From positions 327,024-391,023 of the forward strand of contig CBDCTW010000008.1 of the NCBI GenBank assembly GCA_965222425.1: a stretch of 64,000 bases of DNA, given 5' to 3'. This stretch comes from CBDCNP01 sp965222425. GTDB lineage: Bacteria; Acidobacteriota; Vicinamibacteria; Marinacidobacterales; DATDRI01. Positions 44,331 to 53,763 of the stretch are shown here, in pieces. The position numbers and the translations under genes are program-made. Position 1 is the first letter of the stretch; every line of letters starts with the position of its first letter. Below the pieces are notes generated by a model. It was not told the origin of the DNA. It saw only the letters and a program-made list of their open reading frames with translations, and did no database searches.

Positions 44331-46346
44331 GTGCCGGCTGAGCCGCTGGTGCTCGTCGCCAGTGCCTCCCTCAAGCCCGGCGAGGTGAGCGAGCTTCGAA
44401 AGCTCGCTCAGAGTGGAGCCCGAATCGTCGCCTGGCAACACCCGTCCATCGTTCAGGAGCGTTTCCGAAGTCCGGATGTGGCGGGCTATCTGACTGGCCA
44501 AGGTATCTCTAGCACGCCGCTCGAGGCGGCTCTGGGCGAATCCGCCGGCGCAGAGATCGACGATGCGGTCATTGCCTGGCTCAAAGAGTTTGGCCGCAAG
44601 CCTCTCGGCCCCGCAGGAAGCTTTCGAGATCAGTTTCGGCACCAAGGTCTCGCTCTCTGGTGGTGGGCGGAGCTGTTTTTATATCACGACACACCTTTGC
44701 GACTATTTGTGCGCGACATCGAGGCCTTGTCGCGTTTGATCGACCAGGAGAGGCCCTCGCGCCTGTTCATCTTCGGGACGGCCCGAGTACTGGCGGCTGC
44801 AGCTCGCCGGCGGTTAACCCACGTTGAGCTACGCGGTCGTTTCAACCGCCTGCCATCCAACTTTCTCAGAACGTCGATACGATTCAAGATCGCGCAGCTC
44901 AAGATGCTGGGAACGGGCCTCAAGAACGTCTTCGCGCGAAAGCGGAAGCAGGCGGAGGCGAGCTCGAGCGGTCGACGGATCTTGTTCCTCACGCATGCCT
45001 CCATGTGGCGGCAACGGGAGAACGAAGAGACGGGAGCTACCGAGCTCGTCGATATGTACTTCGACCAGCTGCCGTTGCGGCTCGCGGCCGGCGGTGATGC
45101 CGTGGGGATGGTGGCCTTCGGTCCCACCGTGCCGTTCAAGCAGCGCGGTCCCACCGGCGTGCTGAAAGAGATTCTGGAGCTGGACGACAGTGCCGGTCAC
45201 CCCTACACCCCCGCGCGCAACTACACCACACTGGGGATGGCCCTACGACTCATCCCGGCGTCCCTCCGGTGCTGGTGTATGTGGCGCGCGTTTCGCGCGC
45301 AGCCGGACCTGGACCGGGCGCTCAGTCATCATGGTGTGCCACTTGGAGCCCTGGCGCTGCCGTCGTTTCGAGATACGATGCTGCTGCAGCTTCCCTGGGC
45401 CATTCGCTCTTTTCATGAAGTCGAAGCTGCGCTGGCATGGGAGAGGCCCGACGTGCTGGTTCTCTATGCCGAGTACAGCGGTCTGGGAAGGGCGGCGATC
45501 GCTGCGGCAGCGAGAGTGGGTGTTGTTTCTTTTGCCGTCCAGCACGGCATTCTCTATCCGCGGCTGTACGGAGCCGAGCACAGCGCGGAGGAAGTCGGGC
45601 CGGCCGCGGACGGCAGGGACTGTGTTCCTATTCCGACCCGTACCGCGGTTTTCGGCAGCATGGCGAAGGACATTCTGATGCAGCGGGGACACTACCGGGC
45701 GGAGCAGCTCGTCGTTACCGGAAGCCCCAAGTTCGATGCTCTCGTAAGTGCGGGAAAGCGCTTCGATCGCCGGGCGACGCGACGGCGCCTCGGTGTCGAC
45801 GAGGGGACCAACCTGCTCGTCCTGGCCTCTCGATTTTCCGCGGTCGGTCCGGTCTTCACCGAGCTGGTGCGCGCCGTGGAGGACACGCCGGGTGTGTGCT
45901 TGCTGGTCAAACCGCATCAGGCCGAGCTAGTCGCTCCGTACGAAGAGGTGGTGAAACAGGAGCGGGCCAGGGCCGTGCGTTTTTCCAGCGCCAAAGAAAA
46001 CCTTCTCGAGTTTCTCTTTGCTTCGGACGGCCTGGTGACGGTAGACTCCTTCGCTTCGTCCGAATCGCTCGTTCTGGGAAAGCCCGTGCTGGTGGTGAAC
46101 CTTCCCAGCAACCTGAGCGCTCTGGTCAGACGGGGCGTGGCGCTCGGCGCGGCCCACGGCGAATCCATCAAGGAGGCGCTCCAAAAACTCCTTTTCGACG
46201 AGGCGTTTGCCGAGGTGCTCGAGACTCGGCGGCGTGCCTATATCATGGAGTTTGCTTTCGGTGCGGATGGTCGGTCGACCGAGCGCATCCTCGAGGCCAT
46301 CCGGCGGCTCGCCGGAGAAAAACAAGAACGAGCAGTGAGGGAATGA
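44331..46346 (+). CDS. GT-B-like polysaccharide glycosyltransferase/glycerophosphotransferase-type protein
   Basis: 671 aa from a GTG start. Two halves are separated by a basic linker (about residue 205). The C-terminal half resembles CDP-glycerol glycerophosphotransferase or epimerase-like GT-B folds: VQHGILYPRLYG, TAVFGSMAKDILMQRGHY, VVTGSPKFDAL, LLVKPHQAE and VTVDSFASSESLVLGKPVLVV. The N-terminal half has no match that I recognise. It lies between the methyltransferase and the MBL-fold gene in a coupled operon. The exact sugar or polyol transferred is unknown. Confidence 0.7.
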   Translation: MPAEPLVLVASASLKPGEVSELRKLAQSGARIVAWQHPSIVQERFRSPDVAGYLTGQGISSTPLEAALGESAGAEIDDAVIAWLKEFGRKPLGPAGSFRDQFRHQGLALWWWAELFLYHDTPLRLFVRDIEALSRLIDQERPSRLFIFGTARVLAAAARRRLTHVELRGRFNRLPSNFLRTSIRFKIAQLKMLGTGLKNVFARKRKQAEASSSGRRILFLTHASMWRQRENEETGATELVDMYFDQLPLRLAAGGDAVGMVAFGPTVPFKQRGPTGVLKEILELDDSAGHPYTPARNYTTLGMALRLIPASLRCWCMWRAFRAQPDLDRALSHHGVPLGALALPSFRDTMLLQLPWAIRSFHEVEAALAWERPDVLVLYAEYSGLGRAAIAAAARVGVVSFAVQHGILYPRLYGAEHSAEEVGPAADGRDCVPIPTRTAVFGSMAKDILMQRGHYRAEQLVVTGSPKFDALVSAGKRFDRRATRRRLGVDEGTNLLVLASRFSAVGPVFTELVRAVEDTPGVCLLVKPHQAELVAPYEEVVKQERARAVRFSSAKENLLEFLFASDGLVTVDSFASSESLVLGKPVLVVNLPSNLSALVRRGVALGAAHGESIKEALQKLLFDEAFAEVLETRRRAYIMEFAFGADGRSTERILEAIRRLAGEKQERAVRE

Positions 46347-47674
46347 AGATACAGAACCCGACGAACGGGTTCGTCCGTGTGGAGTCGAACGACTATGTAC
46401 TGGTCTGTGACCCGTGGCTCAGCAAGGGTATTTTCGACGGCGCCTGGATGCCCTATCCGGCCATCGTGGATGAAGGGGCTCTGCTCGACGGCGTGACCCA
46501 TAGCTTCATCTCGCACATCCACGAAGATCACTACGACGTTGCTACGTTGGACAAGCTATCGCGAGACGTGCACCTGCTCGTGCCGGACGTGTATCCGAAT
46601 CATCTGATGGCAGGCACGCTGAAGCAGATGGGCTTTCGCCAGCCCTCGATGCTCGCGCTTGAGCAGTCCGTGGAAGTGGCGCCGGGCCTCAGCCTGGAAG
46701 TCGTCCCCCGGATGAACGCCTACGGTCAGGAGCTCGAACAGTACGAAGACTCCGACGTGGTCTCGCTCGTGATCGATACCGGCGTCATCGTGACAGTGGA
46801 CGGCTTCAAGCTCGTGTTCCTGGCGGACAACGTGCCCTATCAGCCGGCCGATGCCGGAGAAGCCATCGAGCACATGAAAGGGTGCGACTTGCTGGCGTTC
46901 TCGTACAACGGCGCCGCATCGGATTATCCGCTCTGCTACGACAACCTCACCGACGAGGAGAAACTTTCCATCGCCGAAGAGCGTGAGGCCAAGCGCGAGA
47001 CAGTGAACCGCGCTCTCATCGAGATGGTGCAGCCCAAGGCGTTGATGCCCTACTCCTCCGAGTTCGCATTGCGCGGTCCCATGGCACGGGCGTTCGCGAA
47101 GTGGTGCTCCGGGTCCTGGTGGGCGGACAAGCAAGAAGTAGTGAGACGGTACCGCGCTCATACCGGACTGCCGGTGTTCGCGCTCTCCGAGGGAGACGTT
47201 TTGACACTCGAGCCGGAGGGCGCTCACCTCCATGAAGCTCATCTCGAAGCGAAGCCGCTCAGCTCGGTTGTGGACGAGCTCTACTCCGAGATTCCAAATA
47301 CTCGGGCGCTCTACCCTCCGGTGGAGGAGAGCGAAACGAAGTCGCTAATCGAGCGGGCCACAGAGCACATGTTCCAGAGGATGGACCGTCACCGTTTGAA
47401 AAGTGAATGGATTCTAGCGATTGCCTTGGATGATCCAGGCTGGCGGCCGGTGTACGTCGATCTGCGCGAGCGCAGCATCGATGGCTCACCGCCCGCAGAC
47501 CGTCCGGTTCTGACTTGCAAATGCGAAGCGAACTATCTCGCCGCGCTGCTGCGGGGAAGCTCGCATTGGAACAATGCGATGATCTCCTTCAACCTGCACT
47601 GGGAACGCAGGCCCAATGTTTTCGAGCGGGGTCTCTACGATGCGCTGAACTTCTTCCACAGGGAATCAATTTGA
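46343..47674 (+). CDS. MBL-fold protein resembling CMP-sialate hydroxylase
   Basis: 443 aa from an ATG overlapping the previous stop (46343-46346). The N-terminus has FVRVESNDYVLVCDPWL and SFISHIHEDHYD, the zinc-type HxHxDH of UlaG-like MBL proteins, with FLADNVPY and KALMPYSSEF later. The C-terminal WNNAMISFNLHWERRPNVFERGLYDALNF block resembles the end of CMP-N-acetylneuraminate hydroxylase-like proteins, though no Rieske domain is present. The CMP-sugar synthetase gene follows immediately. I infer a role in modifying a nonulosonic acid or similar sugar. Confidence 0.7.
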   Translation: MKIQNPTNGFVRVESNDYVLVCDPWLSKGIFDGAWMPYPAIVDEGALLDGVTHSFISHIHEDHYDVATLDKLSRDVHLLVPDVYPNHLMAGTLKQMGFRQPSMLALEQSVEVAPGLSLEVVPRMNAYGQELEQYEDSDVVSLVIDTGVIVTVDGFKLVFLADNVPYQPADAGEAIEHMKGCDLLAFSYNGAASDYPLCYDNLTDEEKLSIAEEREAKRETVNRALIEMVQPKALMPYSSEFALRGPMARAFAKWCSGSWWADKQEVVRRYRAHTGLPVFALSEGDVLTLEPEGAHLHEAHLEAKPLSSVVDELYSEIPNTRALYPPVEESETKSLIERATEHMFQRMDRHRLKSEWILAIALDDPGWRPVYVDLRERSIDGSPPADRPVLTCKCEANYLAALLRGSSHWNNAMISFNLHWERRPNVFERGLYDALNFFHRESI

Positions 47675-47847
47675 AAATACTCGGTGTCATTCCCGCGCGG
47701 GGTGGATCGAAATCGATCCCGCGCAAGAACCTGTCGGACGTACATGGACGGCCTTTGTTGTCCTTCATCGTGGAGGCGGCGAAGAACACCAGAACCCTCG
47801 ACCGGGTCATTCTCACCACCGAAGACGAAGAGATTGCGGCCGTGGGG
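47671..47847 (+). pseudogene. CMP-sugar synthetase (NeuA/PseF-like), truncated by repeat A
   Basis: It starts with TTG overlapping the stop of the previous gene (TTGA). KILGVIPARGGSKSIPRKNLSDVHGRPLLSFIVEAAK is the nucleotide-binding N-terminus of acylneuraminate cytidylyltransferases. After 59 residues the frame ends within the 114-bp repeat at 47848. The catalytic remainder is not in the window, so the pathway's activation step is lost unless encoded elsewhere. Confidence 0.85.
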
Positions 47848-47961
47848 TGCCTTGGTGCATAACTCTGGACAACTCTAAAGGAATCAGCAGGTTACGTTTT
47901 TGGGCAAAAAACAGCAGGGTCAATGGAATCAATGACTTACCTGTATTTATGCACCAAGGCA
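47848..47961 (+). mobile_element. Repeat family A (114 bp), copy 3
   Basis: Full-length copy with a small change in the central palindrome (TTTTTGGGCAAAAAA). It lies inside the CMP-sugar synthetase gene, whose 3' part is not on the other side; a deletion next to the element is likely. Confidence 0.85.
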
Positions 47962-48245
47962 CCAAAACCCTATCGGCCGAATTTTGGCACAGTACGCGGG
48001 CCGATCATCACCACCGCCTCGTCCCAACCTGGGCAAAGAGTCGTCTTGCCTTCCCGGTAGAGCCCGCGAACGACCGCGCTGGCTACTCGTATCCGGTAAA
48101 ATCCTCACCCGGCTTAATGTTGGGAAACTCCTGCATGCTCTTCGCCTTCTCGTTGAGGATCGTTCTCATCGGCCCCCGAGGATGCCGCCAGGAGCCACAA
48201 GACAGCCACACAGCCAGATTTCAAGAAGGGATAGTCCCTGTCAGT
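47962..48245. other. Region between repeat and tRNA-Leu
   Basis: The first 30 bp resemble a decayed family B end (GGCCGAATTTTGGCACAG). On the minus strand a 28-residue tail (ILNEKAKSMQEFPNIKPGED, 48083-48169) and, in another frame, a signal-like stretch (GCVAVLWLLAASSGA) may be the two halves of a small frameshifted secreted protein. Not strong enough for a gene call. Confidence 0.35.
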
Positions 48246-48331
48246 TGGTACCGGGAGCGGGGATCGAACCCGCATGAGGTTTCCCCCAGGGGATTTTAAG
48301 TCCCCCGCGTCTGCCATTCCGCCACCCCGGC
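48246..48331 (-). tRNA. tRNA-Leu (anticodon TAA)
   Basis: 86 nt including encoded CCA, reading GCCGGGGTGGCGGAATGG at the 5' end, an anticodon loop with TAA, a long class II variable arm (TGGGGGAAACCTCA), and the T loop GGTTCGATCC. The long arm and position of TAA identify leucine. It lies downstream of the hydroxy-acid oxidase gene. Confidence 0.93.
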
Positions 48332-48416
48332 AGAAGTTGCAACAAAGACGGCATTGTGCCACAGGCGAGGCCGTCAGGACATCGGTAGGATGGCGCGGGG
48401 GACGGGACAGCGCGTA

Positions 48417-49633
48417 TCAACGACTGTCGACGATATGGGCTCGAGAGATTTTCGCGACCGAGGTCGTTCCCGCCTGCCGCATGATCCTCTCGAGCTCGCG
48501 GCGCAAGATTTCCAGAACCGCTTCCACGCCCTCCTGGCCAAAGGCGCTGAGTCCCCAGAGATAGGGTCTTCCGATGGCGACAGCGTTCGCCCCGAGCGCC
48601 ATCGCCTTGAAGATGTCCGTGCCCCGGCGGAAGCCGCCATCGATAATGACCGGAATCCGGCCGGAAACGGCCTCGACGATTTCGGGTAAACACTCGATCG
48701 TGGATCGGTCGCTGGCTTCGTTGCGGCCGCCGTGGTTCGACACGATGATGCCATCCACGCCGTTCTCGACCGAAAGTTCGGCGTCCTCACGCGTCACGAT
48801 ACCTTTGAGAAACAACTTCATCGTCGTCGTGTCTTTGAGCCGCTTGATGTAGTCCCAGTCCATGTCCGGCGGGATCTCATCTACCACCCCCGAGACGTCG
48901 ATATCGTCGAACATGGGCTTTCGCTTCACCAGACCGACCCACGAGCTCCAGTCGTGACACGTTTCGCAGTTGCGGCCGTCGCGCTTCGCGAACCGCTGAG
49001 CGGTCTCACGGTTGCCGTCCCCTTGGCCATCGATGGTCAGAGCAACGACCGGGCAACCCGCGGCCTCGGCCCTTTTGAGGAGCCGTCGGGCGATACTCCA
49101 GTCGTTGGTCGGATAGAACTGATACCAAACGGGTGCGCCGGTGGCTTCCGTCACGTCTTCGACCGAGGATGTGGCGACGGTCGAGAAAACCTGAAGGTGT
49201 TTCTTCGTGCGAGCGGCCCGGGCCACGGCTAGTTCTCCGTCGGGATGAAATGCCTTTTGGCTGGAGGTGGGTGCCAAGATGATGGGGGTTTCCCATCGCG
49301 TTCCGAGAAGCTCCACCGACATGTCGATGCGGCTTACATCGATGAGGCGTCGCACCCTGAGCTGAAACTTCTTGAAACCTTTCCGATTTGCACGAAGCGT
49401 CCCATCGTCGTCTACGCCGGTGGCCAGGTAACCATAGTAGGCGGGAGGTAGGACCTTCTCGGCGACTTCGCGAAAGTCGAAGACGTCCAGAGCATCTTTT
49501 GGATCGGTAATCCACCGTCGTCGCCTAGCTCTAGCTGAAGCCAGCCGGGTGCACCGTGAACAAGCAGAGGGCTTGCCGCCATGAACCGCAAGAACTGGCG
49601 GTGATTGTCGAGTTGGTCGAAGCGTTGCGACAT
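48417..49633 (-). pseudogene. FMN-dependent alpha-hydroxy-acid oxidase/dehydrogenase, with one frame change
   Basis: The main frame encodes PIILAPTSSQKAFHPDGELAVARAA, SNHGGRNEASDRSTIE and DGGFRRGTDIFKAMALGA, the FMN-binding barrel of the lactate/mandelate/glycolate oxidase family (active-site H-G-G-R in SNHGGR). It is open upstream to ITDPKDALDVFDFREVAEK and YYGYLATGVDDD. The true start is probably the ATG at 49633, whose frame has the Tat-like HRQFLRFMAASPLL; the change of frame lies near 49515. One base restores a gene of about 405 codons. The substrate is not determinable. Confidence 0.75.
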
Positions 49634-49730
49634 GACACCCCCGGGCGCAATTTCGGGAGACGATACCACGATCAAACGGGCTGGCACGAGGACCAGTAGT
49701 CGGCTGGTGATTGGGGCGGCGCTGGGTGCT

Positions 49731-49934
49731 CTAGGTCGACTCGACCGGTTTGCCGTCGGGGTCGCTGATCCGGATGGACACGTCGATGTTGAAGTTCTCT
49801 TCGCAGGAACGACAGTAGTAAACCGAGCTCATTCGACCCACCGTGTGGAGCTGTTCCCAATGGCAATTAGGACAGATGAACACGAAGTTCGCGCTGTAAA
49901 GCACGGTGCGCCTTGGTTTGCTCTTCTCCAACAA
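49731..49934 (-). CDS. Small zinc-ribbon protein
   Basis: 67 aa. Two cysteine pairs, CPNC at about residues 21-24 and CRSC at 42-45, are spaced as in a zinc ribbon (FICPNCHWEQLH, YYCRSCEENFNI). Short, and of no recognised family; it lies between the oxidase gene and tRNA-Cys. The product could be a small regulator or may be a fragment of a larger protein. Confidence 0.5.
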   Translation of the reverse strand: MLEKSKPRRTVLYSANFVFICPNCHWEQLHTVGRMSSVYYCRSCEENFNIDVSIRISDPDGKPVEST

Positions 49935-49970
49935 TGGATCGCCCCATCTGAACTGACGGGTTATGAAGGC

Positions 49971-50046
49971 TGGAGGCGGCGAGCGGATTCGAACCGCTGA
50001 ATAAAGGTTTTGCAGACCTCTGCCTTAGCCACTTGGCTACGCCGCC
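49971..50046 (-). tRNA. tRNA-Cys (anticodon GCA)
   Basis: 76 nt with encoded CCA. GGCGGCG acceptor pairs with CGCCGCC, anticodon stem GAGGT/ACCTT encloses the loop CTGCAAA with anticodon GCA, and the T arm holds GGTTCGAATCC. Standard class I cloverleaf. Confidence 0.93.
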
Positions 50047-50121
50047 CCTTTACACAAAACGTAAAGCCGATCCCGCTCCGCTGTTTGCAGCGCCCTCCGA
50101 GCGGCAATTCTCAGGCATTCA

Positions 50122-50198
<77 letters not shown>

Positions 50199-50294
50199 GA
50201 CCTGACGATCATAAGAAACGGCCGGGGAGCTGTCAAACTGAGGATTTGGGGTCATTCCCCACTCACCTTACCCTTTCTCAACCTGCCTCCGTTA

Positions 50295-51531
50295 TTAGGC
50301 TAAATCTATGATTTCACGAAGGGTTTGGGCGGCCTCCTCGGGAGGGGTGGGGTTGATGAAGATGCCGGTTCCCCACTCGAACCCCGCCACTTTTGACAGG
50401 ATAGGCATGATCACGATGTGCCAATGATAGGACTCGTCCGACGGCTCGCGGAAAGGTGCGCTGTGGATGATGAAGTTGTAGGGCGAACGGTCCAGCGCCT
50501 CATCGAGGGATGTCAGAGTCGACTTGAGGGCTCCGGCTAGGCTGCCGCACTCATTTTCCGATGTGTCTTCGAAACGGGCGCTGTGCCGTCGCGGCAGTAA
50601 CCATGCCTCGAAAGGAAATCGAGAAGCGTAAGGGGCCACGACGATGAAATGCTCATTCTTAACCCTAATCGCAAAATCTTCGAAGCACGAAAACGCGAAA
50701 CAGCCGCACTGGGCGCAGGCGAGAAGCTCGTGCTGGGGCACCCGCTCGCCGCCACTATAGGTGATTCTGCACGGTGTATGCAGAACCTGGAAAAGGTGCT
50801 ATTCACGGGGCCAAAGACCTCAGACACGGTGACGTTTATTTGCGATTAGGGTTAAAAATGAGTCGCTTTCCATCAGGTCCTTCCTGCTGGACGATGTCGC
50901 AATAGATGCAGCGCGACCTGCTCGAGAAATAGGCTCGAGCCCCTTCGACTTCTTCTCGGACCCGCAAAGGCACGATGGGCAACGCGACGAGCTGGGAGTG
51001 CCCGTGCTCGGGCGTCGCACCCGCTTCGGAACCGTGGTTCCTGAAGATCACGACGTGCCGAATTCGTTGATCCTTCTCGAGCTCACGAATTCGGGCTTGA
51101 TAAACACGCAAAACGTTTTCTATGGACTCCAGGGAAAGCGTTGCCAGCGTCGCGCCGTGGTCCGGAGTCTCGACGATGACTTCGTGCACACCCACCCCAT
51201 CGAGCCGTTCAAAAAGTACAGGGAGTCCGGCACCGGCCTCGCCATGGCCGCCCCCTGCTGCTATTGCGTCTAGGGCGGGAAACTTGTTGGGAAAGACCCG
51301 GACTTCCCATGCGGGCCAAGCCGGGCTGGCCGGATCGTCCGGGTTGCGGCTTTCGGGCACCGTCATCACGGCGGGAGGGGTCATCGCTTCGTTGCCCGGA
51401 CAAAACGGGCACACGTGCGAACGACGGACGACCTCTGCTGCGCCTTTGGTGAAATCCGTAGGGCGACCAGCCCGATCGGGTGCGATGATGACCCAGTTGC
51501 CGGTAATCGGATCTTGTCGAAGCTCGGACAC
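50295..51531 (-). pseudogene. galT: Galactose-1-phosphate uridylyltransferase, split by a 189-bp insert
   Basis: The N-terminal part (51531 to about 50853) shows LRQDPITGNWVIIAPDRAGRP, CPFCPGN, NKFPAL and the HxHxQ-like EHGHSQLVALP, the GalT active site. It ends KRLIF, then the insert brings a stop after NPNRK. The C-terminal half resumes as KNEHFIVVAPYASRFPFEAWLLPRR with YHWHIVIMPIL. Removing the 189-bp insert and one copy of the 4-bp TTAA duplication leaves exactly 348 codons in one frame. It converts galactose-1-phosphate to UDP-galactose when intact. Neighbours are yraN and cysS, apparently in one operon. Confidence 0.88.
50663..50851. mobile_element. 189-bp element with TTAA target duplication inside galT
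   Basis: Perfect 13-bp inverted ends CCCTAATCGCAAA (50663-50675) and TTTGCGATTAGGG (50839-50851) are flanked by TTAA on both sides (50659-50662, 50852-50855). The insert has no transposase. A 66-codon plus-strand frame crosses most of it but has no recognisable motif. Ends starting CCC with TTAA duplications are reminiscent of piggyBac-like elements; this is only a resemblance. Confidence 0.88.
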
Positions 51532-51546
51532 GAAAGAGACCCTCGG

Positions 51547-51981
51547 TTAGCCCTGTCCATCAAAAGCGTTGCGGTAGATTCTGACTCGGGGCCTTTGGCC
51601 GGGCAGGAACTCGACACCCACCACGTCGAATCGAATAGGCGATTCGCTCCATCCCCGTCGGGCGGCGTAAGCCAGTGCTAGTTGAGTGAGCTTCTTTTGT
51701 TTTCGATAATCGACTGCTTCTAACGGCGTGCCGAAGCGGTGCCCGCGGCGTGTTTTGACCTCGACGAAGACGAGCACCTTGCCGTCACAGGCAACGATGT
51801 CGATCTCCCCCAGCCGACTGCGCTCTCGTCTCGCCAGGATTCGGTAGTCCTTCTTCTTCAACGCTCGGACGGCGAGGTCTTCGCCATGGCGACCGAGCGA
51901 CATATAATTAAGGCAATCAAGGGCGAGCCCGACCAGAAATCGACGGAACGTTCCCCACCACGCGCGAGCCCTCTCCTTCAC
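51547..51981 (-). CDS. yraN: UPF0102/YraN-family endonuclease-like protein
   Basis: 144 aa. GRHGEDLAVRALKKKDYRILARR, GEIDIVACDGKVLVFVEVKTRRG and SPIRFDVVGVE carry the family's D-x-(10-12)-E-x-K-like site (EIDIV ... VEVK) of PD-(D/E)XK proteins, often Holliday-junction-resolvase-like. Its start overlaps the cysS stop (ATGA, 51978-51981). Function remains unclear; membership is solid. Confidence 0.88.
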   Translation of the reverse strand: MKERARAWWGTFRRFLVGLALDCLNYMSLGRHGEDLAVRALKKKDYRILARRERSRLGEIDIVACDGKVLVFVEVKTRRGHRFGTPLEAVDYRKQKKLTQLALAYAARRGWSESPIRFDVVGVEFLPGQRPRVRIYRNAFDGQG

Positions 51982-53384
51982 TTCCTGCGCCAGCGAGTAC
52001 CGGCGGGTGTATCCTCAAGCACGATTCCCTGCGCGTCGAGCTCGTCACGAATCGCGTCCGACCGGGCGAAGTCCCGTCGCGCCCTAGCCTCGCGCCTCTC
52101 GGTGATCAGCTTCTCGACGTCGCCGTCCAACATCACCGCCTCGGTCTGTCCGAAGACTCCGAAGACGGTGTTCAGCCGCTCGATCGTCCCCGCAATCTCG
52201 CCGGCATCCTCCTTGGTAAGAGAAAACGAAGAAAGAGCCCGATTCGCCTCCCTCACAAGGTCGAAAAGTGCACCGAGCGCCGCGGGCGTATTGAGATCGT
52301 CATCCATGGCCTCCTCGAAAGCCCCGCGGGCTCGGCGGGTCATGTCCTGGACGCTTTCCGAAAGAGGACCGCCCGACTGAACCTCCCCGAGTCTCTCCAA
52401 CAAATCGTCGACTCGACGAATAGCCTGTGCGGCTTGTCGGATCCCCTCGCGACTAAAGCTCAGTTGCTTGCGGTAATGGGCGGAGAGAAGGAGGTAGCGG
52501 ATTCCGAACCGCGAAAATCCTTCTTCCACGAGATCGCGGACGGTAAATTGGTTCCCCTTGGATTTCGCCATCTTCTCGCCTTCGACCAGCAAGAATTCAG
52601 GGTGAATCCAGAAACTGACGAAGGGCTTCCCGGTCGCCCCTTCGCTCTGAGCGATCTCGTTCTCGTGGTGGGGAAAAATGAGATCGACCCCTCCGCCGTG
52701 GATATCGAAGCTCTCGCCGAGTAGCTTCATGCTCATGGCGGAGCACTCGAGATGCCAGCCCGGCCGCCCGGGGCCGATGTCGCTATCCCAGGAGGGCTCG
52801 TTCTCCTTGCGGCCTTTCCACAAGACGAAGTCGCGGGCATTTTCTTTGCTGTAGTCGTCGCTGTCCACGCGGGCTCCCGACTGCATGCCCTCGACATCGA
52901 TCCGAGAGAGCTTTCCGTACTCGGGAAGTGTCGAGATACGAAAATAGATCGATCCGTCGCTCTCGTAGGTGTGCCCGCGCTCCTTGAGTTTCTTCACGAG
53001 ATCGACCATCGCGTCGAGGTATTCCGGATCGGTGGCGCGTGGATAGTGTTCGGCCCTTTCGATATTCAACGAGTCGGCGTCTGCGTAAAAGTAGTCGATG
53101 TATTTGTCCGTGTATTCCCTCAGTGGAAGTCCCGCCGAGCGCGCACCAGCGATCGTTTTGTCATCGACGTCGGTGAAGTTCACGACCTGCGTGACGCGGA
53201 ATCCCTTGTACTTCAAGTATCGCCGGAGGATGTCTTGGGCGACAAAGGTCCTGAAGTTACCGATGTGCCCCCGGTTGTAGACGGTCAACCCGCAGGTGTA
53301 CATGCGGACATGCCCGAGCTCGAGAGGCTCGAAAGCTTCTTGTGCTCCACCGAGAGTATTCGTCAGCTTAAGCGGATTCCCCAT
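51978..53384 (-). CDS. cysS: Cysteine-tRNA ligase
   Basis: 468 aa, regular length. MYTCGLTVYNRGHIGNFRTFV is the class I nucleotide-binding HIGH motif (HIGN here), CSAMS and H..HHENEIAQSEG give zinc ligands, and KMAKSKGN is the KMSKS motif. It charges tRNA-Cys; a tRNA-Cys gene lies 2 kb downstream. Starts three bases after the PP2C-type remnant and is coupled to yraN. Confidence 0.95.
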   Translation of the reverse strand: MGNPLKLTNTLGGAQEAFEPLELGHVRMYTCGLTVYNRGHIGNFRTFVAQDILRRYLKYKGFRVTQVVNFTDVDDKTIAGARSAGLPLREYTDKYIDYFYADADSLNIERAEHYPRATDPEYLDAMVDLVKKLKERGHTYESDGSIYFRISTLPEYGKLSRIDVEGMQSGARVDSDDYSKENARDFVLWKGRKENEPSWDSDIGPGRPGWHLECSAMSMKLLGESFDIHGGGVDLIFPHHENEIAQSEGATGKPFVSFWIHPEFLLVEGEKMAKSKGNQFTVRDLVEEGFSRFGIRYLLLSAHYRKQLSFSREGIRQAAQAIRRVDDLLERLGEVQSGGPLSESVQDMTRRARGAFEEAMDDDLNTPAALGALFDLVREANRALSSFSLTKEDAGEIAGTIERLNTVFGVFGQTEAVMLDGDVEKLITERREARARRDFARSDAIRDELDAQGIVLEDTPAGTRWRRK

Positions 53385-53386
53385 AT

Positions 53387-53750
53387 CTAGAGCCTCTTGA
53401 CCACGACCAGGGTCAGGTCGTCGCTGAGCCCAGCTCCCGCGCGAAGGCGCGTGCCGCGCTCACCAGTCGCCCGACGATTTCTCGAGCCGAGAGATTCGCC
53501 ACCGCTTGTGCCGTTTTCACGATTCGTCCTCCCTCCTCGAACTCTTCGCCGTCCGGGCTGCGAGTCTCGGATAAACCATCGGTGAAGAGAACGAGCAGGT
53601 CACCGGGGTCGAATTGGGTACAACCGACCTCCACCCACACTTCTGGAAGAAGGCCGACCACCTGGCTGCCCTGGCTCAACGATTCGACGTCTCCTCCCCC
53701 ACGCAACAACAAAGGATAAACATGACCGGGAATTCTGTTTCATCCGAGGA
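53387..53750 (-). pseudogene. PP2C/SpoIIE-type serine phosphatase, C-terminal remnant
   Basis: GHVYPLLLRGGGD (upstream of an ATG), then FDPGDLLVLFTDGLSETRSPDGEEF, and in another frame GLSDDLTLVVVKRL, form the last third of a SpoIIE phosphatase domain with the DGLSE metal site. The N-terminal two thirds are missing, and a frame change near 53440 separates the end. This looks like a truncated environmental-stress phosphatase. Confidence 0.7.
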
Positions 53751-53763
53751 GTAAACTTCCGTT

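Noticed and set aside
45437..46342. Long upstream extension of the MBL-fold gene at 46343
   Set aside because: The extension overlaps the preceding transferase in another frame and is arginine- and glycine-rich; the ATG at 46343 with its ATGA overlap is the natural start.
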